From Planctomycetes bacterium GWF2_50_10 (lineage in GTDB: Bacteria; Planctomycetota; Phycisphaerae; Sedimentisphaerales; GWF2-50-10), in the NCBI GenBank assembly GCA_001824635.1, contig MHYB01000056.1:21600-45192 (forward strand): a DNA stretch of 23,593 nt, given 5' to 3'. Below, in pieces: positions 15,154 through 21,703 of this stretch. A model generated the notes under the pieces. It saw only the letters and a list, made by a program, of their open reading frames with translations, was not told where the DNA came from and made no database searches. How positions within the stretch are numbered: position 1 is the stretch's first letter; every line of letters starts with the position of its first letter. Both the position numbers and the translations under genes were made by a program.

Positions 15154-16884
15154 TTAAATCACAGCTTCACGTTTGGCATAGTGCGTATGGAGCAGTTCGT
15201 GGCTCTTGTGCCCCAGCGGCTCGCCGAGGAATTCCTTATACAGCCTTTCGATCCATTTATTCGTGTGCGAGGTGCGAACCGGCTCTTCGCGGTCGATCTT
15301 ATACAATGCCTGCATGCGTGATCGTACAGCGTCAAGATTGGTGCCAAGCGGCTGGCCTCCGCCGGCGATGCAGCCGCCGGGGCAGGTCATCACTTCGATA
15401 AAGTGAATATCTTTTCTGCCCGCGCGGATATCGTCAAGAAGCTTGCGCGCGTTTAAAAGTCCGCTTACCACCGCAACTCCCAGTTCGAGCGGGCCCACTT
15501 TGACATGGCTGATCTTTGTGCCGCCCAGGCCTCGCAGGGCCTGTATCTTCATGGAGTCCATTTCCTGCCCTGTGATCATGAAGTGTGCCGTGCGAAGGGC
15601 TGCTTCCATAACGCCGCCAGTTGCGCCGAAAAGCTTGCCCGCGGTGGAACGCTCGCCGAAAGGCGTATCCGCACCTTCCGGGGCTAATGCCCCAAGCTCG
15701 ATACCTCGCATCCGCAGGATACGGGCCAGTTCACGCGTGGTAAGCACAGCGTCGACATCGGGTATTCCGTTGTCGAGCATTTCGGGCCGCTGGCACTCGA
15801 ATTTTTTCGCAGTGCAGGGCATGATAGATACGGAGAATATTTTACCAGGCTCAATGCCTTCTTTCTGTGCGAAATAGGATTTTATAATAGCACCCATCAT
15901 CTGTTGAGGACTCTTGCAGGACGAAACGTGTTCGAGCATGTCGGGATAGAATTCCTCTACGAACTTGACCCAGCCCGGTGAGCAGCTTGTAAACATGGGC
16001 AGTTTGCCGCCGTTCTTTATGCGGTGTACAAGCTCGGATGCTTCTTCCATGATCGTAAGGTCGGCTGTAAAGGATGTGTCAAACACCCGTTTAAAGCCCA
16101 GTGAACGCAGGGCGGCAGTCATTGTGCCGCAAACGTCTGTTCCGGGCTTTAGACCGAATTCCTCGGCCAGCGTTACTGAAACAGCCGGTGCATGCTGTAC
16201 GACGACATATTTGTTTGGATCTTTAAGTGCGTTGATAACTTCCTTAAGATAGCTCTGCTCTCTTAATGCGCCGGTGGGGCAAACCATCACGCACTGGCCG
16301 CAGTTGATACAGCTCGATACATTGAGTCCTTCGTTGAAAGCCGGCCCCACAACCGTCTTCGACCCGCGTTTGGTAAAGTCGATAGCGGAAACACCCTGCA
16401 CCTCTTCGCAAACACGAACGCATCGGCCGCACAGAATGCACTTGGCCGGGTCGCGCACGATGGAAGGGCTTGAGCTGTCTATCTTGTGCTCAGATTTTTC
16501 GCCGGTGTACCTGCGCTCGCGAACGCCGAGAGATTCGGCAAGCTTCTGCAATTCGCAGTTGCGGTTGCGGACGCAGTACAGGCAGTCATCCGGGTGATTG
16601 GCAAGGAGCAGTTCGACGACTGTCTTACGCGCGCGGATGACTCGCGGCGAATGCGTTTTTATTTTCATGCCGTCTGCCACTGGGTATGCGCACGAAGGTA
16701 TCAGGTTTCGCTGGCCCTCGACTTCCACAACGCACATGCGGCAAGCTCCCGTGGGCAGGAGGTCTTCCATGTAGCACAGCGTGGGCACCTGTATGGCCGC
16801 ACGTCGAAGAGCTGTAAGAACAGTCTCGCCCGACTTGGCCTGGATCGTTTTACCGTTTACTTCAATATTCAAATTCATAGTCAT
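15154..16884 (-). CDS. hydA: [FeFe]-hydrogenase catalytic subunit HydA (NADH-dependent, trimeric type)
   Basis: This catalytic subunit makes H2 from protons with electrons from NADH and reduced ferredoxin through HydB and HydC. In order: a [2Fe-2S] domain (Cys37, 48, 51, 65); a His-Cys3 [4Fe-4S] site (His97, Cys101, 104, 110); two [4Fe-4S] clusters (Cys149/152/155/159 and Cys192/195/198/202); then the H-cluster domain with TSCSPGW (299-305), MPCTAKKFE (355-363) and EVMTCPGGCIAGGGQP (497-512). The C-terminal small-subunit region ends in SHELLHTHY. Length 576 is typical of the group called A6 in current annotation. The first H-cluster motif has Ser302 where CpI has its second cysteine. The ATG at 16884 has AAAGG 5 bases before it. 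The gene is 11 bases downstream of hydB; no maturase genes (hydE, hydF, hydG) are in the window. Confidence 0.96.
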   Translation of the reverse strand: MTMNLNIEVNGKTIQAKSGETVLTALRRAAIQVPTLCYMEDLLPTGACRMCVVEVEGQRNLIPSCAYPVADGMKIKTHSPRVIRARKTVVELLLANHPDDCLYCVRNRNCELQKLAESLGVRERRYTGEKSEHKIDSSSPSIVRDPAKCILCGRCVRVCEEVQGVSAIDFTKRGSKTVVGPAFNEGLNVSSCINCGQCVMVCPTGALREQSYLKEVINALKDPNKYVVVQHAPAVSVTLAEEFGLKPGTDVCGTMTAALRSLGFKRVFDTSFTADLTIMEEASELVHRIKNGGKLPMFTSCSPGWVKFVEEFYPDMLEHVSSCKSPQQMMGAIIKSYFAQKEGIEPGKIFSVSIMPCTAKKFECQRPEMLDNGIPDVDAVLTTRELARILRMRGIELGALAPEGADTPFGERSTAGKLFGATGGVMEAALRTAHFMITGQEMDSMKIQALRGLGGTKISHVKVGPLELGVAVVSGLLNARKLLDDIRAGRKDIHFIEVMTCPGGCIAGGGQPLGTNLDAVRSRMQALYKIDREEPVRTSHTNKWIERLYKEFLGEPLGHKSHELLHTHYAKREAVI

Positions 16885-16895
16885 ATCAACCTTTA

Positions 16896-18893
16896 TTAAT
16901 CTCTTTCAACCGCCTTGAACGGGCAAACATCAAAGCACGCGCCGCAGCTTACGCACTTATCCGGAATGATATAGTGCGGGCTTTTTGGTTTACCCATGAT
17001 CGCCGAAACGGGACACTTTTTGGAGCAAAGCGTACAACCTTTGCATTTTTCCGCGTCTATATGGTAGTGCAGAAGCTCGGTACACACACCGGCAGGGCAC
17101 TGACGCTCGTAAACGTGTGCCTCGTATTCATCGCGGAACCACCGCAGTGTGCTCAGTACCGGGTTTGGAGCCGTCTGGCCCAGGCCGCACAAGCTGGTAT
17201 CGCGTATTACCTCCGCTAATCTTGTAAGATACATCACGCCCTTGAAGCGTTCGAGGGCATCGACGCCTGTTTCGGTCTTTCGGCCGCTGGTGATGCGTTT
17301 TAAAATTTCCAGTAGTCTGCGTGTGCCTTCTCGGCAAGGGATGCATTTGCCGCAGCTTTCTCGCTGGATGAAATCCATAAAGAATTTGGCAAGGTCAACC
17401 ATGCAGGTGCCTTCATCCATTACCACCAGACCGCCCGAACCCATCATCGCGCCGACATTCTTGAGCGACTCGTAATCGATCTCGATATCCAGGTGCGGTG
17501 TGGGTATGCAGCCGCCCGATGGGCCGCCGATCTGCACAGCTTTGAACTCCTTGGAATTAGGTACGCCGCCGCCAATATCGAATATGATTTGCCGCATGCG
17601 TGTGCCCATTGCCACTTCCACAAGGCCGGTTCGCGTCACTTTGCCTGACAGGGCAAATACCTTTGTTCCCTTACTTGAAGCCGTACCTACTGCGCTGAAC
17701 CACTTGGCCCCGTTGCCGATGAGAATGGGCAAATTCGCGAGCGTTTCGACGTTGTTGATAACCGTTGGTTTTCCGAATAAACCGCTTATAGCCGGGAATG
17801 GTGGGCGAGGTCTTGGCATACCGCGACGGCCTTCGATGGAGGCGATCAGTGCCGTCTCCTCACCGCAAACGAATGCGCCGGCACCCTGTTTGATTATGAT
17901 GTCGAGGTTGAAGCCGCTGTCTAATATGTTATGGCCCAGAAGCCCGTATGCCTTTGCCTGCGAGATGGCTTCTTTAAGCCTTCTGATCGCCAGCGGGTAC
18001 TCAGCCCTGATATAAACGTAAGCCTTTGTCGCGCCGATTCCATAGGCGGCGATGCCCATTCCTTCTAAAAGTCTGTGCGGGTCGCCTTCGATCACAGCAC
18101 GATCCATGAAAGCACCCGGATCACCTTCATCGGCGTTGCAGATAAGATATTTCTGCTCTGCCGCGGTCTTAAGGGCGAATTTCCATTTTGTGCCCGTTAC
18201 AAATCCGCCGCCGCCGCGACCGCGAAGCCCGCTTAGCTCAACCTCGTCGCACACCTGGGCAGGGGTCTTTGTACGGATTGTTTTTGACAGCGCATTATAG
18301 CCGCCGCCGGCAATATACTCTTCAATGCTGTTAGGATCTATTATCCCGCAATTTGCCAATACCCAGCGGGTCTGTGGAGCAAAGAACGGATGCTCGTCAA
18401 TATACGCAACGTCCGGCCATGCACTTGCCGATTTGCTTCTGTATTGACCCAGCAGAAGTTCCGCCGGAACTGTCCCGCCAAGCACTCTGTCAAGCAGCAT
18501 CGGAACCTGCTCTTCAGTTACCGACTGGAATGAAAGGCGGTTTTTGCCGGGCAGCTGAATATCCATGATAGGCTCTGCCGAGCAAAGACCTACGCAGCCC
18601 ACTTCGACTATGTCAACGTCGGTACCGCGATCCGTAAGACACCGCTTTAAAGCTTCAAGTGTCTTTGCCGCTCCCGCTCCGAGGCCGCATGTTCCCATGC
18701 CTACGAAAAATACAGGCTTGGTCACAACCTCTCGCTTGAGTATTGAAATCTGCGACGTGCGTGAAGTGGTGCATGGCTGGCTTTCATGGCAGTTAGGCCC
18801 TGAAACGATGCATTCTACTAATTCAGGGCACGGCTTGGACCATTCGTGCCGGCATTTGTCGCAACATTTGTGTTCAAGTAGTTTGGCAGTCAT
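16896..18893 (-). CDS. hydB: NADH-binding flavoprotein subunit HydB (NuoF-like) of the hydrogenase
   Basis: This is the FMN- and NADH-binding subunit of the bifurcating hydrogenase. Residues 60-150 form a thioredoxin-like ferredoxin domain (Cys69, Cys100, Cys104 visible). The NuoF core has LRGRGGGGFVTGTKW (223-237), a glycine-rich FMN/NADH loop, and GAGAFVCGEETALIASIEG (337-355). A [4Fe-4S] site is formed by SCGKCIPC (513-520) with Cys569 of SLCGLG. Two C-terminal [4Fe-4S] motifs follow: CKGCTLCSKKC (617-627) and CVSCGACFDVC (647-657). The length of 665 exceeds T. maritima HydB (626 from memory). The difference is a cysteine-rich N-terminal extension with Cys10, 11, 14, 22, 28, 35 and 41. hydC ends 5 bases upstream and hydA starts 11 bases downstream. 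Confidence 0.95.
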   Translation of the reverse strand: MTAKLLEHKCCDKCRHEWSKPCPELVECIVSGPNCHESQPCTTSRTSQISILKREVVTKPVFFVGMGTCGLGAGAAKTLEALKRCLTDRGTDVDIVEVGCVGLCSAEPIMDIQLPGKNRLSFQSVTEEQVPMLLDRVLGGTVPAELLLGQYRSKSASAWPDVAYIDEHPFFAPQTRWVLANCGIIDPNSIEEYIAGGGYNALSKTIRTKTPAQVCDEVELSGLRGRGGGGFVTGTKWKFALKTAAEQKYLICNADEGDPGAFMDRAVIEGDPHRLLEGMGIAAYGIGATKAYVYIRAEYPLAIRRLKEAISQAKAYGLLGHNILDSGFNLDIIIKQGAGAFVCGEETALIASIEGRRGMPRPRPPFPAISGLFGKPTVINNVETLANLPILIGNGAKWFSAVGTASSKGTKVFALSGKVTRTGLVEVAMGTRMRQIIFDIGGGVPNSKEFKAVQIGGPSGGCIPTPHLDIEIDYESLKNVGAMMGSGGLVVMDEGTCMVDLAKFFMDFIQRESCGKCIPCREGTRRLLEILKRITSGRKTETGVDALERFKGVMYLTRLAEVIRDTSLCGLGQTAPNPVLSTLRWFRDEYEAHVYERQCPAGVCTELLHYHIDAEKCKGCTLCSKKCPVSAIMGKPKSPHYIIPDKCVSCGACFDVCPFKAVERD

Positions 18894-18898
18894 CTGGA

Positions 18899-19369
18899 TT
18901 AACTCTTCACTTCCTGCTTTTTATAGTTATTGATTATATCTTTGGCCGAATCTGAGCTGAGTTGTGCGTGAAATTCGCCGTTTACGCACATCACCGGTGC
19001 AAGTCCGCATGCGCCGATACAAGCCACTACTTCCAGGCTGAAAAGCCCATCTCGAGTGGTCTGGCCCGCCTCGACATTGAGTGTGCGTTTGATCGATTCA
19101 AGCACTGCTGCCGAACCTTTAACATGGCATGCTGTGCCGCGGCAAACCTGTATGTGAAATTTGCCTTGAGGCTGAAAACGGAACTGGTTATAGAAGGTTG
19201 CTACTCCGTAAACCTTGCCCGCCGGGAGCCCAAGATGCTTGGCGACCTTTAAAACGGCTTCTCTGCTCAAGAAACCGCAGCTCTCCTGTACTTCCTGCAG
19301 TATCGGTATCAACGAATCCCGCTTTGCATCGCGATGCTGTGAAAGGATCGCATCGATATTGTCATTCAT
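18899..19369 (-). CDS. hydC: NuoE-like [2Fe-2S] subunit HydC of the hydrogenase
   Basis: This is the thioredoxin-fold [2Fe-2S] subunit that passes electrons within the HydABC complex. A helical N-terminal domain (residues 1-65, with the family signature GKVYGVATFYNQF) is followed by the cluster-binding fold with Cys76 and Cys81 (VCRGTAC) and Cys117 and Cys121 (ACIGAC). Length 156 is normal for NuoE. I chose the ATG at 19369 because GGTGAG precedes it and it gives the usual family N-terminus. The open frame continues upstream to a TTG at 19396, which would deepen the overlap with rex. With the ATG the overlap with the rex stop is 8 bases, implying translational coupling. Confidence 0.94.
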   Translation of the reverse strand: MNDNIDAILSQHRDAKRDSLIPILQEVQESCGFLSREAVLKVAKHLGLPAGKVYGVATFYNQFRFQPQGKFHIQVCRGTACHVKGSAAVLESIKRTLNVEAGQTTRDGLFSLEVVACIGACGLAPVMCVNGEFHAQLSSDSAKDIINNYKKQEVKS

Positions 19370-20021
19370 ACTCACCACTTGTGAAATTCCTTTCAAAATT
19401 GCCCTGTCGGGCGAAAAACGCTACTTTTTCAAGCGACATAGTCATATCAATATCTTCAACGTAAACATTATTTCCTACCCTCAGAGGCGTGGGAGCGAAA
19501 TTTAGAATGCCTTTAATACCTGCGGCTACCATCTTTTCGGCCGCTTTCTGCGCCTCTGAAGCCGGAACGGCAACAATGCCGACATCGATACCGGTTTCAT
19601 CGCTTACCGTTTTCAATTGATCAATGTGATAGCACTTGCATCCATGAATTACACGGTTGACTTTATATGGGTCATTATCGAAAGCCGCCACGATGTTAAG
19701 CTTCGGGCGACGGCCGGCAAAGAAGATCAGTATGGCCCGGCCCAGGTTGCCGATTCCGACCAATGCCACCTTTTGCTCCTTTGGTGAATCGAGAAATTTG
19801 CCGATGGCGTCGATTAATTCTGCCACTTCATAGCCCTTTGTCGGGCTTCCGCTATACCCAATTGCCATCCAGTCACGCCGCACCTGGGCAGCCGTAGCCG
19901 AAGCAATGACGGCGATCTGGTGGGAGTAGATGTACTTAACTCCTTTGTTTGCCAAAGCTTGGAGCAATCGCCTATAAAGACTTAATCGTCCAATAGTCTT
20001 TTGCGAAACAGTATTTGGCAT
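19362..20021 (-). CDS. rex: Redox-sensing transcriptional repressor Rex
   Basis: Rex binds NADH or NAD+ and releases its operators when the NADH/NAD+ ratio rises. Residues 8-75 form the winged helix with the Rex hallmark SATAAQVRRDWMAIGYSG. Residues 84-200 form the Rossmann domain with GIGNLGRA (89-96) and FDNDPYK (115-120), and the C-terminal swapped helix follows with NFAPTPLRV and an FFARQ-type end. Length 219 is typical. It is the first gene of the hydrogenase operon and overlaps hydC. A near-ideal Rex operator lies 33 bases upstream of its ATG, so autoregulation together with the hydrogenase genes is very likely. Confidence 0.96.
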   Translation of the reverse strand: MPNTVSQKTIGRLSLYRRLLQALANKGVKYIYSHQIAVIASATAAQVRRDWMAIGYSGSPTKGYEVAELIDAIGKFLDSPKEQKVALVGIGNLGRAILIFFAGRRPKLNIVAAFDNDPYKVNRVIHGCKCYHIDQLKTVSDETGIDVGIVAVPASEAQKAAEKMVAAGIKGILNFAPTPLRVGNNVYVEDIDMTMSLEKVAFFARQGNFERNFTSGEYE

Positions 20022-20053
20022 CTATTTTCCTATCAATTGTGAACTATATAACA

Positions 20054-20071
20054 GTGTGATAAGATTCACAC
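20054..20071 (-). promoter_or_regulatory. Rex operator upstream of rex-hydCBA
   Basis: The sequence GTGTGA-TAAGAT-TCACAC is a perfect 6+6 inverted repeat with a 6-base spacer. It matches the core TGTGA-N6-TCACA of the known Rex operator TTGTGAA-N4-TTCACAA. It begins 2 bases past the -10 of the promoter at 20074-20102 on the minus strand, so bound Rex would cover the start site. A separate half-site TTGTGAA lies at 20037-20043. Confidence 0.85.
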
Positions 20072-20073
20072 GC

Positions 20074-20102
20074 ATTATGCTTACATATTTTTACGCAGTC
20101 AA
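20074..20102 (-). promoter_or_regulatory. Promoter of the rex-hydCBA operon
   Basis: On the minus strand TTGACT (20102-20097, 5 of 6 to consensus) is followed by exactly 17 bases and CATAAT (20079-20074, 5 of 6). The predicted start is about 20067, inside the Rex operator, with a leader of about 45 bases before the rex ATG. The spacing and operator overlap support each other. Confidence 0.75.
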
Positions 20103-20141
20103 GTGATTATTTGTGCTAAATCGGGTGATTTTGAATGTGAG

Positions 20142-20159
20142 TTGTGAAATAATACTCAA
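20142..20159. promoter_or_regulatory. Second, degenerate Rex-like site
   Basis: TTGTGA-AATAAT-ACTCAA has a perfect left half of the Rex operator and a right half matching 4 of 6 bases. Its centre is 88 bp from that of the strong site. It lies upstream of the rex promoter and could help looping or serve the divergent plus-strand gene, but chance is possible. Confidence 0.3.
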
Positions 20160-20302
20160 TCGAACCGACCACGCAGATAATCAATCAAGTATGAATCGAA
20201 TCAATTCTGTATATAACAGTCTCAGTATAGTATTTATTTGCCTGCATACATCTAAAAACCTGCTTGAACAAAACATGGTCGTTTTGCCGATGTATATAAT
20301 GC

Positions 20303-20330
20303 TTGATTTCATTGCTTGACCGTATATAAT
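20303..20330 (+). promoter_or_regulatory. Promoter of the SPOR-like gene
   Basis: A perfect -10 TATAAT at 20325-20330 is preceded after 16 bases by TTGATT at 20303-20308 (4 of 6). The predicted start is near 20337. That lies downstream of the first in-frame ATG (20316) of the next gene and upstream of the one at 20376, so it supports the shorter protein. Confidence 0.6.
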
Positions 20331-20375
20331 TGCGAATTTCATATTTGCTGTGAGTGCTGGTTTCGTAAGAAAGTG

Positions 20376-21254
20376 ATGGCGCGAATTAAGACCGGACAGA
20401 TGTCATTGTATGAGGCGGTCGACCAAGCCAGATTTAAGGCCGCGCAAGGCCGTGAGCTTGATCGGGCTGTTAACGGCGAGGTGCCCCATCAGCCTGGCCA
20501 GGTTTTTGGCGAAAAGCTTAAAATTGAGCCAAAACCAGCTCCAGCAGCGGTAAAACCGCAGGCGCCGGTTCCTGTATCATTACCGGTACCGTTAAGATCA
20601 GTGCCGGCAGCGGCCCCGAGCAGTCCGGCATCGCCCAAAACGAATATTTGGGCTAAAAAGCCGGCGATGCTACAGGTTAATAACGGCCGTATCGAAGCCT
20701 TTTTGCCGTACCCGGTAGCGGGTATTGTGGTTTTAGTCGTGTTGGTATTGCTTTTGGCTTTCTATCATATTGGCAGTACGGTAGGGCGAAATCGCGCCGC
20801 CAAAGTTGCACAGGCCGATGCTCAAAGCGGTGAAAACGTGGTAGCCAAGACGAAGGAAGTGGCCAGAAAGATGGCCCGTATATCGACTACCCCGGTAGAA
20901 ACACCGGCTATCCAGGTTGTTCAGGTTCCGCCGGCGGATAATTCGGCTTCGGCTAATCCTGCTGTCTCGATGGGCGCGTATGTGATAGTGCTCAAGGAAA
21001 TGGCCGATTCCAGGAATTTAGCTCCGGTAAAGGAGTATTTTGATAAGAACGGCATCCCGACAGAAATACGCCGGGGCGGTTCGTCATTTTTTCTTGTAAC
21101 AAAGGAAAGATTCGAATCTGCCGGCAAAGGGACGCCGCTTGATGAGTTGAAGCAGAAAATAGCCCAGGTTGGGAAAAATTACAAAGCCCCGCCTGGTTAT
21201 GGTAATTTCGGTCCGAAGATGTTTAACGATGCCTATGGCAGAAAATTGAATTAG
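20376..21254 (+). CDS. Single-pass membrane protein with SPOR-like C-terminal domain
   Basis: The 292-residue protein has a cytoplasmic N-terminus (MARIKTGQMSLYEAVDQA), a Pro/Ala-rich linker (about 50-95), one membrane helix at about 113-131, a second low-complexity linker, and a compact C-terminal domain at about 198-270 (GAYVIVLKEM, then VKEYFDKNGIPTEIRR, then SSFFLVTKERFES). The beta-alpha-beta pattern and the GIPTE turn resemble SPOR peptidoglycan-binding domains, but I cannot confirm this by alignment. The start at 20376 is preferred over 20316 because the likely promoter begins transcription between them and because the 20 extra residues are Cys-rich and unlike the rest. The stop codon overlaps the ribosome binding site of the small basic protein gene. 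Confidence 0.75.
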   Translation: MARIKTGQMSLYEAVDQARFKAAQGRELDRAVNGEVPHQPGQVFGEKLKIEPKPAPAAVKPQAPVPVSLPVPLRSVPAAAPSSPASPKTNIWAKKPAMLQVNNGRIEAFLPYPVAGIVVLVVLVLLLAFYHIGSTVGRNRAAKVAQADAQSGENVVAKTKEVARKMARISTTPVETPAIQVVQVPPADNSASANPAVSMGAYVIVLKEMADSRNLAPVKEYFDKNGIPTEIRRGGSSFFLVTKERFESAGKGTPLDELKQKIAQVGKNYKAPPGYGNFGPKMFNDAYGRKLN

Positions 21255-21265
21255 GAGAGGTCCAG

Positions 21266-21613
21266 ATGTCCGTAGACAGGTCACTTAAGTTGAAAAGCGC
21301 TCTTAGCAGACACCGCAATGTTCTCAGCAGAGCAGAACGTCTTTCTGCATTGCAGGATCAGGATCGCTGGAGCGATGAAATGTCGGTTCTTGGTTTGCCC
21401 AAGGTAGCCCATCGCAAGGCTGCCGCCGGCAAGAAGGAAAAGGCTGAAAAGGCTCCTGAGGGCGCAGAGGCCGCTGCAGCAGCAGCACCAGGCGCAAAGG
21501 GCGCAGCCGGAGCAAAAGCTGCTCCTGGCGCAAAAGCCCCCGCAGCTAAAGCTGCCGCTGGCGCTAAGGCCGCCCCCGCTGCAAAAGCACCGGCCGCAAA
21601 AGCCAAAAAGTAA
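21266..21613 (+). CDS. PVC-superphylum small basic protein with Ala/Lys-rich tail
   Basis: Residues 1-52 match a family I know as a small basic protein of Planctomycetes, Verrucomicrobia, Chlamydiae and Lentisphaerae (TIGR04137 from memory): MSVDRSLK, RHRNVLSRAERL, then SVLGLPKVAHRK. A ribosomal or nucleic-acid role has been suggested for it, without proof that I know of. Most members end soon after the KV motif; here about 60 extra residues follow, a low-complexity tail of Ala, Lys, Pro and Gly (AKA, PAAKA, AAPGAKA units) resembling histone H1-like tails. AGGAGAGG at 21253-21260 is a very strong ribosome binding site, which fits high expression. It is probably cotranscribed with the SPOR-like gene. 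Confidence 0.9.
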   Translation: MSVDRSLKLKSALSRHRNVLSRAERLSALQDQDRWSDEMSVLGLPKVAHRKAAAGKKEKAEKAPEGAEAAAAAAPGAKGAAGAKAAPGAKAPAAKAAAGAKAAPAAKAPAAKAKK

Positions 21614-21637
21614 GTCTTTAGTCGGTTTTGATCTTTA

Positions 21638-21673
21638 ATGCCGTGCCCGGTACGCGCGTATCTGGCGCGGCAT
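21638..21673 (+). terminator. Possible terminator after the small basic protein gene
   Basis: Arms ATGCCGTGCC (21638-21647) and GGCGCGGCAT (21664-21673) form a 10-pair stem with one G-U pair and a 16-base loop. ATCTTTTACATATTTTT follows, a moderately U-rich tail. The loop is itself self-complementary (TACGCGCGTA), so a longer hairpin is possible. It lies 24 bases after the stop. Confidence 0.5.
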
Positions 21674-21703
21674 ATCTTTTACATATTTTTACGCAGGTGA
21701 TTT

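Larger units (their letters stand above)
20022..20375. other. Divergent regulatory region between rex and the SPOR-like gene
   Basis: This 354-base AT-rich stretch holds the rex promoter, the Rex operator and the degenerate second site on the rex side, and the promoter at 20303-20330 on the plus side. An open frame at 20113-20319 has no ribosome binding site and an atypical composition and is not called as a gene. The section 20081-20098 is an 18-base exact match to the region just before the aminotransferase gene. Confidence 0.6.

Noticed and set aside
19379..19396. TTGTGA-N6-TTTCAA, a Rex-like sequence at the rex-hydC junction
   Set aside because: It matches only one half well and lies within the rex coding end. 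An internal operator is unlikely where the strong site already controls the operon.
20113..20319. 68-codon open frame between rex and the SPOR-like gene
   Set aside because: It has no ribosome binding site, it covers the degenerate Rex-like site and the promoter of the next gene, and it shows no recognisable domain.
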